A stretch of 64,000 nt of DNA from Sphingomonas sp. (GTDB taxonomy: Bacteria; Pseudomonadota; Alphaproteobacteria; Sphingomonadales; Sphingomonadaceae), in contig NZ_QFOB01000016.1 in assembly GCF_003248515.1 (NCBI RefSeq), positions 1 through 64,000 on the forward strand, given 5' to 3'. A program made the translations under genes and the position numbers. Shown piece by piece: positions 33,036 to 40,775 of the stretch (position 1 is the stretch's first letter; every line of letters starts with the position of its first letter). The notes below the pieces were generated by a model. The model was not told the origin of the DNA. It did not search any database and saw only the letters and a program-made list of their open reading frames with translations.

Positions 33036-33521
33036 CTCCTGCGCGACGTCGGTCGCGGTCGCGCCGGGTCGAGCGAGCTTTGCCCGGATCGCCGGAAGCT
33101 GTCCGGGTTCGAGCAGCCGCTTCCGGCCCTGCGGGGCCGTATCAGCTGGATGAGTCTTGATCCCATGTACGTGCCGGTAATGACCGTCCAGCGCGTCGAG
33201 GAGGGCATGCAATCGGTCATCGCCGGCTGGCTCAATGACGATGCCTGCCGCGATAACCTCGAAGCCGATCCCGTCGCGCAGCAGCTTCGTGAGCGTGCGG
33301 ACCAAGGTCGTCGTCGACACCGCAATGCAGGAGAGATCGTACACCTTGATCCGATCGCCGCGTGCGAGCCTGACCCCATGTCGAGCCAGGAGCTCGCCGA
33401 GCTTGCCGAAACTCGACCGCCCCGCGATCACGACCTGATCGTTCGCGTGGAGCGCCGCCTTTTGCTCCTCGATCGATGCCGAACCCTGGCATTCGGCGAG
33501 AAAAGCGATCGTCGTGGTCAA
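32892..33521 (-). CDS. serine-recombinase-like protein with degenerate active site and HTH
   Basis: A 209-aa protein with the architecture of a small serine resolvase: a catalytic-domain-like N-terminus (TIAFLAECQGSASIEEQKAAL), a RGDRIKVYDLSCIAVSTTTL segment, and a C-terminal Hin-type helix-turn-helix (ATATDVAQELGVARSTLFNY). In active resolvases the N-terminus reads Y-x-R-V-S-x-x-x-Q and the middle segment carries D-R-x-x-R. Here those Arg residues are absent, so catalysis is doubtful. TTG 33521 is chosen, with GAAGG about seven bases upstream; longer readings lack family resemblance. It lies upstream of and divergent from the VirB operon and may have become a regulator of it. The 3' end overlaps the XRE gene. 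Confidence 0.7.
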   Translation of the reverse strand: MTTTIAFLAECQGSASIEEQKAALHANDQVVIAGRSSFGKLGELLARHGVRLARGDRIKVYDLSCIAVSTTTLVRTLTKLLRDGIGFEVIAAGIVIEPAGDDRLHALLDALDGHYRHVHGIKTHPADTAPQGRKRLLEPGQLPAIRAKLARPGATATDVAQELGVARSTLFNYLERYDRDRRVAGSKQKVGSHTETGGDEGHVSEREAS

Positions 33522-33755
33522 TCTGCCGCCTTCATCGATCCTGCTCCGCCTTGAAGATGGCCGCGAGCGATGCCGAGCCGCCCGTCCGCACCCTAAGATC
33601 GACTCGCCGGGGCGGCAACCGCCGGAGCATGAATTCGCCTGACCCGGTGTCGGAACCGTCTGCAACCACAGCGAAACCCGCCGCGGAAAGACGGTTGCAA
33701 TGCCCGTCACTATCGTCCAATAGTTTAATTGGACTGTAAGCGTGTAGAGGCGATC
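33522..33755. promoter_or_regulatory. control region of the conjugation operon with a palindrome
   Basis: A noncoding stretch between the recombinase-like gene (minus) and the first transfer gene (plus). It contains the perfect 7+7 inverted repeat GTCCAAT-AGTTTA-ATTGGAC at 33715-33734, only 22 bases before the chosen GTG. The downstream arm ATTGGACTGT recurs at 51820-51829 ahead of the HNH gene. An operator is the likely reading. Confidence 0.55.
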
Positions 33756-34547
33756 GTGCTCCCAGCCGTGCTGACCGCAAAGGCAATTCAACTGTGCGCT
33801 GCCGCATCGGCAGTCGCTGCCGGTCCGCTGCCTGCACCTTATGCGATCGCAGTTCGCACCGGACCGACGCTGGTCCGCCAGCCGGCGACCGCAGCGGATG
33901 CCGAAGCCACCGTCCGCGACCTGATCTCGCTCGGTGCGGACTTCACCGCCGGCCCGCTGGAGGTGAACGGTCGTGATTTCTCCACCTATGGCATCACGCC
34001 AACGAGCGTTTTCGACCCCTGCCTCCTCGCGCATCCTGCCGACAGGGCTTCGCCCGAAACGACCGGCGTAGCCACGATCTCGGGCGTGACCGCGCTCCTG
34101 CGCCAGGCGTTCGCGGCACGCATCACCGACACCATCCGGCCGATGAACGCCACTTACGGCGCTCGTTACAGCTGGCACAAATACGGCCAAGCCATCGACT
34201 TCGTACCCGCTGCGGGCGTGGGCGCGATAGACCGAGCGCAAATTCGGTCGCTCATGGCTCTTCATGGCATCCGTCTGGTCGAGCTGCTCGGACCCGGTGA
34301 CCGTGGGCATTCGAACCACTGGCACCTCGCCTTCGCGCGCCCGGGGCAGATGATCGACCAGACACGGCCGATCGAAGAAGCCGAAGACTGGGTCCTCACC
34401 GTAGCCGACGCGGCGCCGGCGCCCGCGGTTGGAGACGTCCAGGCCGAGCGAGTTCCGATCCTAGCCCAGCAAGCGGCTCCCGCCCCGGCGCCGTGGGATG
34501 TGTTCGCGACCGCCGATTGGCGAGCCGCTCATGGAGGTGGATCATGA
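33756..34547 (+). CDS. degenerate VirB1-like domain fused to M15-type peptidase domain
   Basis: A 263-aa protein in two parts. Residues 1-95 align by eye with the VirB1 transglycosylase encoded 1.1 kb downstream: AIAVRTGP matches INVNRGP, and EVNGRDFSTYGITPTSVFDPC matches QINSVNFARLGVTIEQVFEPC (here each within 21 residues in two halves). The position of the VirB1 catalytic Glu (TESGG) is Ala here. Residues about 115-200 resemble D-Ala-D-Ala carboxypeptidases of family M15: YSWHKYGQAIDF and HSNHWHLAF supply the zinc His/Asp residues. GTG 33756 follows GAGG. It is the first gene of the conjugation operon and probably loosens peptidoglycan for the channel. Its stop overlaps TrbM (ATGA). Confidence 0.72.
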   Translation: MLPAVLTAKAIQLCAAASAVAAGPLPAPYAIAVRTGPTLVRQPATAADAEATVRDLISLGADFTAGPLEVNGRDFSTYGITPTSVFDPCLLAHPADRASPETTGVATISGVTALLRQAFAARITDTIRPMNATYGARYSWHKYGQAIDFVPAAGVGAIDRAQIRSLMALHGIRLVELLGPGDRGHSNHWHLAFARPGQMIDQTRPIEEAEDWVLTVADAAPAPAVGDVQAERVPILAQQAAPAPAPWDVFATADWRAAHGGGS

Positions 34548-34897
34548 TCGTGCGCGCGCTTAATCGCTTTGCCGCCACTGCGGCCGGCTTCCCCTATCCC
34601 GTGGCGGCGCTGATCGCGGTCGCGACCCCGCAGCCGGCCTTGGCCTCCGACTGGGGCTGCCAGGTCATCCTGTGCCTCGCCACACCGGGCTCGCCGACGA
34701 CCTATGCCGAGTGCGTGCCGCCGATCACGAGGCTCTGGAACGTGCTCGCGCTGGGAGGATCGTTTCCCACCTGCACCGGGGTCGGCATCCGCACTCGCGA
34801 GACCCGGCACGGCTATGCCCTGACCGTCACGCAGGCCGACGGTTCCACGTCGCGCTATGCCCTCGACACGCGCACCCGAACGGTGACGCCGCAGTGA
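34544..34897 (+). CDS. TrbM/KikA/MpfK family protein
   Basis: A 117-aa secreted protein of the TrbM (KikA, MpfK) family. After a signal peptide (cleavage near PALAS) it carries the Cys pattern CQVILCLATPGSP, AECVPPITRLW and FPTC typical of TrbM. In IncP-type plasmids TrbM is a periplasmic accessory of mating-pair formation. ATG 34544 has GGAGG upstream and overlaps the preceding stop. The following VirB1 GTG overlaps its own stop. The tight overlaps indicate translational coupling at the head of the operon. Confidence 0.82.
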   Translation: MIVRALNRFAATAAGFPYPVAALIAVATPQPALASDWGCQVILCLATPGSPTTYAECVPPITRLWNVLALGGSFPTCTGVGIRTRETRHGYALTVTQADGSTSRYALDTRTRTVTPQ

Positions 34898-35490
34898 TCT
34901 ACGACGTGCCCGCGATCGCCGCGCTGGCGCGGTCATGCGCTCCCGAGATCGCGACGGAGGCGGTGGTGCCGCTCGTGCTGACCGAGAGCGGCGGCGATGC
35001 GCTGCAAATCAACGTCAACCGGGGTCCGCGCGTACGCGCAACTTCCGTCGCGGGGGGCGCGGCGATCGTGCGCCGCTATCTGGCCGTGGGTTACACCGTC
35101 GACGTCGGGCTCGCGCAGATCAATTCCGTCAACTTCGCTCGGCTCGGCGTGACGATCGAACAGGTGTTCGAGCCGTGCATGAATCTGCGGCTGGCATCGC
35201 GCGTCCTGCAGCAAGGCTACGGGATGGCGAGCCGCTACTATACCGGGCTGGACGCGATTTCCGCAACCTATTCGCTCTATAATACCGGCACGCTGACCAA
35301 GGGGCTTCGCAACGGCTATGTCGGCCGTGTCTGGACCGCGGCCAGCAATCTCGGGTCGGTGCCGGTCCCGGCGCCCGCGCCCATGATGACGGTGCCGACG
35401 ACGTCGCCGGCGCGCGGCGGTCGCACGGCCGACGACACCTCGTGGGTCGTCGGCCAGGTGGCGGCCGACATGGTCGAGGTGTTCAAGTGA
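34894..35490 (+). CDS. virB1: VirB1-type lytic transglycosylase
   Basis: A 198-aa soluble lytic transglycosylase that opens peptidoglycan for assembly of the type IV secretion channel. The catalytic Glu is in VLTESGGD (about residue 31). VDVGLAQINSVNFARLG and EQVFEPCMNLRLASRVL are the classical VirB1 motifs, and the Pro/Ala-rich C-terminal tail follows NTGTLTKGLRNGYVGRV. GTG 34894 overlaps the TrbM stop; no classical signal peptide is evident at this start, so export may use another route or a longer start. The next gene begins within its last codons. Confidence 0.88.
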   Translation: MIYDVPAIAALARSCAPEIATEAVVPLVLTESGGDALQINVNRGPRVRATSVAGGAAIVRRYLAVGYTVDVGLAQINSVNFARLGVTIEQVFEPCMNLRLASRVLQQGYGMASRYYTGLDAISATYSLYNTGTLTKGLRNGYVGRVWTAASNLGSVPVPAPAPMMTVPTTSPARGGRTADDTSWVVGQVAADMVEVFK

Positions 35491-36701
35491 GCGCTGCCAA
35501 CAGTATCGCGCGTCAAAGCCGTGACGCCGAGCAGGCGGGTTCGCCGGCTGCCTTCGAGCTGCCACCCGAGCTCGCGGCGCGCTACGACGTACGGGTCGTC
35601 GATGGAGCCGACGGCGCGCAGCGGCTCGGCCTGTTCCGACCGGGCGACCGCACGACCCCGTCGATCGAGATCGTCAACGACCGGATCACCGCGCGCAGCG
35701 AAGATCCCGAGACGGTATCGGCGTTGGTCAAGATCGCGCAGGCGAACGGGTGGGATCGCATCACGGTCGACGGCTCGGTCGAATTCCGCAAGGCGGTCTG
35801 GACCGCGGCAACCCGCGAGGGGCTGTCGGTGAGCGGTTACGACGCGAGCTTCGCCGAGCTGGAAGATCGGGCGAAGGCGCGGAGCGCGGCGCCGACGCAA
35901 GCGTCGCCGTCCCGCGAAGACGCGGAGCGAAACGCCGACACCGCTTCCGCCGCCCTGTCGGACGACGACCGGCGCCTTCTGCTGACGCTCAGCCGGCACA
36001 CTGAGGATCGGAAAGGCCTGTACGAGGCGATGCGCCCCGAGACGGATGCGTTCCAGCGCGAGGTCCAATACGAGCGGATCGACGCCAATCGCGCGGCGCT
36101 CGCCGATGCGCTCGAGCGGGCGTTGGAAAGCCCTACGCTCGGTCAGGCGTTTGCGCGCTCGGGCTACGAACCGGAGACGCTGCGGCAGTCGGGCAACGCC
36201 GGCGAGTGGGACGGCAAGATCGCCGACGCGATCTACCTCGTCCGATCGGGCCTGCACCGCGACACACTCGCCGATCGCGACGAGAATGTCGCGGCCCTCG
36301 CCGACGCGATCGATGGCGAGCGCGAGGATCGCGCTGTCGCGGTCGAGACGGACGGCCCCCGTCTGCGGTCCGAAGAACCTCGGCTGGCGCGCGAGCGCGA
36401 GGAACGGAGTTCGGCGGGACACCGCGACAGCGAGGAGCTGGCCGAACTCTTTCTTCACGGCGCCGCCGAACGGTTGGCGGCCGATCCGCGGCTCGCGACC
36501 GCCATGCGCGCCCAGCACGCGATGGACGAACATATCGGCGAAGTTTTCCGCGGCGACGAGATCGGCGGCGCGAGCGCGTCGCTCGAAAGCCGGCAGCTGA
36601 TCGCCGACGCGCTCCGGCGTGGCCTCGACGTCACCGTCCGCGACCCCACGCCGGTGCGCCAGATCGAGCCGATCCAGGTGCATGCGGAACTCGAAAGGTA
36701 A
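35487..36701 (+). CDS. LPD7-domain protein inserted in the VirB operon
   Basis: A 404-aa charged, soluble protein. Residues about 30-125 match the LPD7 (large polyvalent protein-associated) domain: IEIVNDRITARSEDPETVSA, ALVKIAQANGWDRITVDGS, and EFRKAVWTAATREGLSVSGY. The rest is acidic, helical and Arg/Glu-rich, without an enzymatic motif I recognise. LPD7 is usually found in relaxases and multidomain MGE proteins. Here it stands alone between virB1 and virB2, with GTG 35487 overlapping the virB1 stop. It may be a cut-down relic of a polyvalent protein or a DNA-processing accessory. Confidence 0.7.
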   Translation: MSAANSIARQSRDAEQAGSPAAFELPPELAARYDVRVVDGADGAQRLGLFRPGDRTTPSIEIVNDRITARSEDPETVSALVKIAQANGWDRITVDGSVEFRKAVWTAATREGLSVSGYDASFAELEDRAKARSAAPTQASPSREDAERNADTASAALSDDDRRLLLTLSRHTEDRKGLYEAMRPETDAFQREVQYERIDANRAALADALERALESPTLGQAFARSGYEPETLRQSGNAGEWDGKIADAIYLVRSGLHRDTLADRDENVAALADAIDGEREDRAVAVETDGPRLRSEEPRLAREREERSSAGHRDSEELAELFLHGAAERLAADPRLATAMRAQHAMDEHIGEVFRGDEIGGASASLESRQLIADALRRGLDVTVRDPTPVRQIEPIQVHAELER

Positions 36702-36706
36702 GCCCA

Positions 36707-37048
36707 ATGATGGAGACCCCCATGAAGAGGACGACGACTTTAGGCCGGGTGATGTCGGATCGCCGGGCGCGCCAGCTGGTCGGCGTCGCCGGCGCGGTAG
36801 CGCTGATCGCGCTCGCCCAGCCCGCATTCGCTCAGAGCAGCGGCACCGCGATCGAAGGCGGCCTCAACACGATCAAGCAATGGATGGTCACGATCGCGTC
36901 GGTGGTGGGCGTGATCGCCGTCATGGCGGTCGGGTATGCCAAGCTCACCGGACGCATGGACTGGGGCCGTGCCGTCACCGTGCTGATCGGCATCGGCATC
37001 ATCTTCTCGGCGACGACGATCGTCGGCTGGATGAGTGCTGGTGGCTGA
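36707..37048 (+). CDS. virB2: VirB2/TrbC-type pilin subunit
   Basis: A 113-aa conjugative pilin. A long signal sequence ends near LAQPAFAQ (about residue 43). Two hydrophobic helices follow: MVTIASVVGVIAVMAVGYAK, then VTVLIGIGIIFSATTIVGW after the polar RMDWGR turn. This is the VirB2/TrbC pattern. Two in-frame ATGs (36707 and 36710) and a later ATG are possible starts; AAAGG upstream supports the first pair. VirB3 starts at 37035, inside its last codons. Confidence 0.88.
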   Translation: MMETPMKRTTTLGRVMSDRRARQLVGVAGAVALIALAQPAFAQSSGTAIEGGLNTIKQWMVTIASVVGVIAVMAVGYAKLTGRMDWGRAVTVLIGIGIIFSATTIVGWMSAGG

Positions 37049-37382
37049 GGTCGAGCGCTTGGCCGAGGACAAGGTGTTTCTCGCGCTCACCAGACCCTCG
37101 GTGTTCATGGGGCTGCCGCTCGAGGCGATCCTGCCGATCATCATGATCTGCATGGTCCTGTGGGGGATCATGCATAATCCCTTCTATCCGCTCGCCCTGT
37201 TCGGCGCGCTATACTTCCCGGCGCGCATGGTCGTGCATTACGACTTCAACGCCTTTCGGCTGTGGGGCCTGTGGTTCCAGACCGTGTTCCTGTCGCGGAA
37301 CCGCAAATTCTGGGGCGGCGGGAGCTATTCGCCCGTCCGCTTCGGCAAGAGCGTCAAGCGCAAGCAGTTCGGCAATGGCTAA
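37035..37382 (+). CDS. virB3: VirB3-type inner-membrane protein
   Basis: A 115-aa VirB3/TrbD homologue. VFLALTRPSVFMGLPLEAIL is the signature start, followed by two closely spaced membrane helices (IMICMVLWGIM and LALFGALYF). The cytoplasmic C-terminus is basic. The start may be GTG 37035 or GTG 37041. It overlaps virB2 at the front and virB4 (ATG 37375) at the back, as usual for VirB3, which works with VirB4 at the base of the channel. Confidence 0.88.
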   Translation: MLVAEVERLAEDKVFLALTRPSVFMGLPLEAILPIIMICMVLWGIMHNPFYPLALFGALYFPARMVVHYDFNAFRLWGLWFQTVFLSRNRKFWGGGSYSPVRFGKSVKRKQFGNG

Positions 37383-39741
37383 GACCGCGCTCAAACATCG
37401 GAAGGTCGCGCTGCGCGAGGCGGACGACATCAAGTTCATCCCGTACACGCGCCATGTCGACGACACGATCATCGCGCTCGAGGACGGCTCGTTGATGCGG
37501 ATGTACCGGGTCGACGGTCGCCCGTTCGAGACGAGCGATGTCGGCGATCTCAACACCTGGCACAACAAGCTCAATATCGCGTGGCGCTCGATCGGTGACG
37601 ACCGCGTCGCGCTCTGGACGCACCTGGTGCGCACCGCGACCGATCCCGTGCTCGGCGGCGACTTCCATTCGGATTTCGCCCGGCAGCTGCAGGAGCGCTA
37701 TTCTCAGAGCCTGCGCGAGAAGGTGCTCTACCACAACGAATTCTACGTCACGCTCCTCGTCCGGCCGTCGGGCATGGCCGGCGATCAGGTCGCCCGCTTC
37801 TTCGGGCGCGGTGCAAAGGCCGCCGTGCATGACGAGCGCGCGATCGCGATCATGGCCGACAAATGTCGCGACTTCGAGACGTTGCTGGCCGATGCGGCCC
37901 CCGAGCGCCTGTCGATCTACGAGCATGACGGCGTCCTCTTCTCGAAGCCGATGGAAGTGCTCCATTTCATCTTGACGGGTAACCGGGTCCGCATTCCCTT
38001 GCTGGACGGTCGCCTCGGCCAGGCGCTCTACCAATCGCGGATCGTCTTCGGCCGCGAAGCCGCCGAGATCCGCCTGCCGCACAAATCGCAATATCTCGGC
38101 ATGTTCGGTGTGCGCGAATATGTCGCCAGCACGCGCACCGGACAATTCAACAGCCTCCTCAAGCTCGATTTCCCATACGTACTCACGCAGAGCTTCGCGC
38201 CGCTGGTCAAGCAGGTCGCCAGCGAGCGCTTCACGAAGAAATACAAGCAGATGACGTCCTCCGACGATGCCGGCGTCAGCCAGGCGATGGAGCTCCTGGA
38301 CGGCGTCGACGACCTGATGGCCAATCGCTTCGTGATGGGCGAACACCATCTCTCGATCGCGGTGATCGACGACGATCCGCGCCGCCTCTTGGATCGCCTG
38401 GCAATCGCGCGCTCCTCGGCCGCCGACACCGGGATGGTCATGGCGCGCGAGGATGTGGCGCTCGAGGCCGCCTTCTGGGCGCAACTTCCCGGCAATTTTC
38501 GGATGCGCGCGCGGCCTGCCGTGATCAACAGCCGCAATTTCGCGGCGCTGAGCCCGTTCTATACTTTCCCGGCCGGCCGGAAGTCGGGGAACCACTGGGG
38601 CGAGGCGGTGACGCTCCTCAAGACGCGCGCAGGCTCGTCCTTCTGGTTCAATTTCCACCGCGCCGATATCGGCCATACGCTGATCATCGGGCCGACCGGC
38701 GTCGGCAAGACGGTGCTGCAGAACTTCCTCCAGGCGCAGCTCGAAAAGACCGGAGCCAAGCAAGTCTTCTTCGACAAGGATCGCGGCGCCGAGATCTTCG
38801 TCCGAGCGTGCGGCGGCACCTACCTCGCGCTGCGCAACGGCGAGCCGACCGGCTTCGCGCCGCTGAAGGGTCTCGCACCGACGCACGACAATATCGCTTT
38901 TCTCCGCCAGTTCGTCCGCGTGCTCGTGCGGCGCGAGAACCGGCCCTTGACGGTCGCCGAGGAGCGCCTGATCGACGAGGGCCTGGACGCGGTCATGCGA
39001 TTGCCCGCGCCGGCGCGCTCCTTCGGGGCGCTGCGCGAGATGCTGGGCTATGCCGACGCGGAAGGGATCGGCGCGCGGCTCGAGCGGTGGTGCCAAGGCG
39101 GTGCGCTCGGCTGGGCGTTCGACGGCGCTGTCGACGAGGTGTCGATGGCGGCCCGCTTCGTGGGTTTCGACATGACCCAGTTCCTCGAGAACCCGGAAAT
39201 CAGAACGCCGACGATGCTCTACCTCTTCCACCGCGTCGACGAGCTGCTCGACGGACAGCGGGTGGTCGTCGACATAGACGAGTTCTGGAAGGCGCTGCAG
39301 GACGACGCCTTCCGCGCCTTCGCCCAGGACGGCCTCAAGACCTTCCGGAAGCGCAACGCGTTCATGGTGTTCGGGACGCAGTCGCCCGCCGACGCGCTCC
39401 GTTCGCCGATCGCGCATTCGATCATCGAGCAGACCGCGACCAAGATCCTCCTGCCCAATGCCGACGCCAAGCGCTCCGACTATTGCGACGGCCTCGGCCT
39501 GACGGACGCCGAATATCGGCTCATCCGAGAAGACCTCACGCCGGAGAGCCGCTGCTTCCTCGTCAAGCAGGGCCACACCTCGATCGTCGCCAAGCTCGAC
39601 CTCGGCGGCATGCCTGACGAGCTCAAGGTGCTGTCGGGGCGCGAGGAGACGCTGGTCGCGATGGAAGAGGCGATCGCGTCCGCGGGCGACGACCCTGCGG
39701 CCTGGTTGCCGGCCTTCTATGCCAACAAAAGGAGAAGCTGA
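37375..39741 (+). CDS. virB4: VirB4-type secretion ATPase
   Basis: A 788-aa VirB4 ATPase, the largest energy source of the type IV secretion channel. Walker A is IGPTGVGKTVL (about residues 438-448) and Walker B VVVDIDEFWKAL (about 629-640). The N-terminal CagE/TrbE/VirB domain has SLMRMYRVDG and FTKKYKQMTSSDD. The length is normal. Its ATG overlaps the end of virB3, and a GGAG site for virB5 lies at its 3' end. An 823-aa antisense open frame across it is a composition artefact. Confidence 0.93.
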   Translation: MAKTALKHRKVALREADDIKFIPYTRHVDDTIIALEDGSLMRMYRVDGRPFETSDVGDLNTWHNKLNIAWRSIGDDRVALWTHLVRTATDPVLGGDFHSDFARQLQERYSQSLREKVLYHNEFYVTLLVRPSGMAGDQVARFFGRGAKAAVHDERAIAIMADKCRDFETLLADAAPERLSIYEHDGVLFSKPMEVLHFILTGNRVRIPLLDGRLGQALYQSRIVFGREAAEIRLPHKSQYLGMFGVREYVASTRTGQFNSLLKLDFPYVLTQSFAPLVKQVASERFTKKYKQMTSSDDAGVSQAMELLDGVDDLMANRFVMGEHHLSIAVIDDDPRRLLDRLAIARSSAADTGMVMAREDVALEAAFWAQLPGNFRMRARPAVINSRNFAALSPFYTFPAGRKSGNHWGEAVTLLKTRAGSSFWFNFHRADIGHTLIIGPTGVGKTVLQNFLQAQLEKTGAKQVFFDKDRGAEIFVRACGGTYLALRNGEPTGFAPLKGLAPTHDNIAFLRQFVRVLVRRENRPLTVAEERLIDEGLDAVMRLPAPARSFGALREMLGYADAEGIGARLERWCQGGALGWAFDGAVDEVSMAARFVGFDMTQFLENPEIRTPTMLYLFHRVDELLDGQRVVVDIDEFWKALQDDAFRAFAQDGLKTFRKRNAFMVFGTQSPADALRSPIAHSIIEQTATKILLPNADAKRSDYCDGLGLTDAEYRLIREDLTPESRCFLVKQGHTSIVAKLDLGGMPDELKVLSGREETLVAMEEAIASAGDDPAAWLPAFYANKRRS

Positions 39742-39742
39742 A

Positions 39743-40468
39743 ATGTGGTTCAAACCGGTCATGTTGGCGGTCGCCGTCCCGGTAGCGCTCGCCACCTTCG
39801 CGACCCCCGCCGCGGCGCAGGGCATTCCGGTCTTCGATACGACGACCTACCTGCAGGCGCTTCAGACCGCCCGGCAGACGCTGACGATCGTCGACCAAGG
39901 CAGGCAACAGATCCAGACCGCCGCCAACCAGCTGCAGTCGCTGCAGAAGCTCACGAACATGAGCGAGATCGCCTCGACCCTGAACCTGCCCGAGGTTCGC
40001 AATATCCTCCCGAGCGAGACGACCGACGTCTCGACCCTGTTCGCGGGCGACCTCGGAAGGATCGGATCGCTCGGAACGCTCGCGTCGAATATTCAGTCGC
40101 GCTTTCGTCTATCGCCGTCCGGCTCCTCGGACGCCGACGAGGCGTACAATCAGGCGCTGCGGGGCTCGACGGGCTCTGCGGCCACGACCGCAGCGCTGGG
40201 CGAGAACACGCTGTCGATCGCGCAGACACGGACACGTGGCCTAGATCAGCTTCGCCAGCAACTCGCGAGCGCTCGCGATCCGAAGGACGTAATGGACCTT
40301 CAGGCCCGGATCGCGGTCGAACAGGCTCAGCTCCAGAACGACATGCTGAAGATGCAGGCAATCCAAATGGCGCAGTCCGCCGAGGGTAATCTCGCGATCA
40401 GTTCGGCCCTGGTTGCGGCTGGACGGGCGGACTCGGCGTTCTTTCAGGCCAACACCATCAGGAGATAG
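39743..40468 (+). CDS. virB5: VirB5/TrbJ-type minor pilin
   Basis: A 241-aa secreted protein. A signal peptide (cleavage after PAAAQ or near residue 25) is followed by a Gln/Thr/Leu-rich coiled-coil body (TARQTLTIVDQGRQQIQTAA, KLTNMSEIASTLN) and a second helical stretch (LDQLRQQLASARDPKDVMDL), as in VirB5/TrbJ proteins that cap the pilus tip. GGAG precedes ATG 39743. The next gene, a lipoprotein, begins immediately after its stop. Confidence 0.85.
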   Translation: MWFKPVMLAVAVPVALATFATPAAAQGIPVFDTTTYLQALQTARQTLTIVDQGRQQIQTAANQLQSLQKLTNMSEIASTLNLPEVRNILPSETTDVSTLFAGDLGRIGSLGTLASNIQSRFRLSPSGSSDADEAYNQALRGSTGSAATTAALGENTLSIAQTRTRGLDQLRQQLASARDPKDVMDLQARIAVEQAQLQNDMLKMQAIQMAQSAEGNLAISSALVAAGRADSAFFQANTIRR

Positions 40469-40470
40469 TG

Positions 40471-40740
40471 ATGCGGAAGATCATTCCCGTACTTGCTCTG
40501 GTCGTTGTGGCCGGATGCCACCGCCAAGTCGCCGTCCCTACGGCGCAGGAGCTTATCAACAATCGTCCGTTGCTCACAGAGTGGCAGGTGAAGTGCGACA
40601 CCGGCGAATACAGCCATCTCGCCGCGACCGAAAAAGCCGATCTTTGTTCCACGACGCATGACGCCTCGATGTCCGTGGCGGCGATGAAGGCCGGCAAGCA
40701 GGACTCAGACTTTTTCGGCAACATGTCGAAGCGGAAGTGA
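40471..40740 (+). CDS. EexN-like entry-exclusion lipoprotein
   Basis: An 89-aa lipoprotein. The lipobox is VVVAGC (Cys at about residue 16). The mature part has ELINNRPLLTEWQVKC and ADLCSTTHDAS, resembling EexN-family exclusion lipoproteins (two Cys, a leucine-rich helix, then a C-x-x-A segment). Its place between virB5 and virB6 is where eex genes usually lie. ATG 40471, six bases after GGAG, is preferred to GTG 40468. Expected role: blocking redundant entry of the same element into a host that already carries it. Confidence 0.65.
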   Translation: MRKIIPVLALVVVAGCHRQVAVPTAQELINNRPLLTEWQVKCDTGEYSHLAATEKADLCSTTHDASMSVAAMKAGKQDSDFFGNMSKRK

Positions 40741-40775
40741 CCGTGCTGCACCGTCGAACAGTTGAGGTTACGTAG

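Noticed and set aside
37354..39825. 823-aa antisense open frame across virB4
   Set aside because: No domain resemblance; composition artefact opposite a gene with clear Walker motifs.
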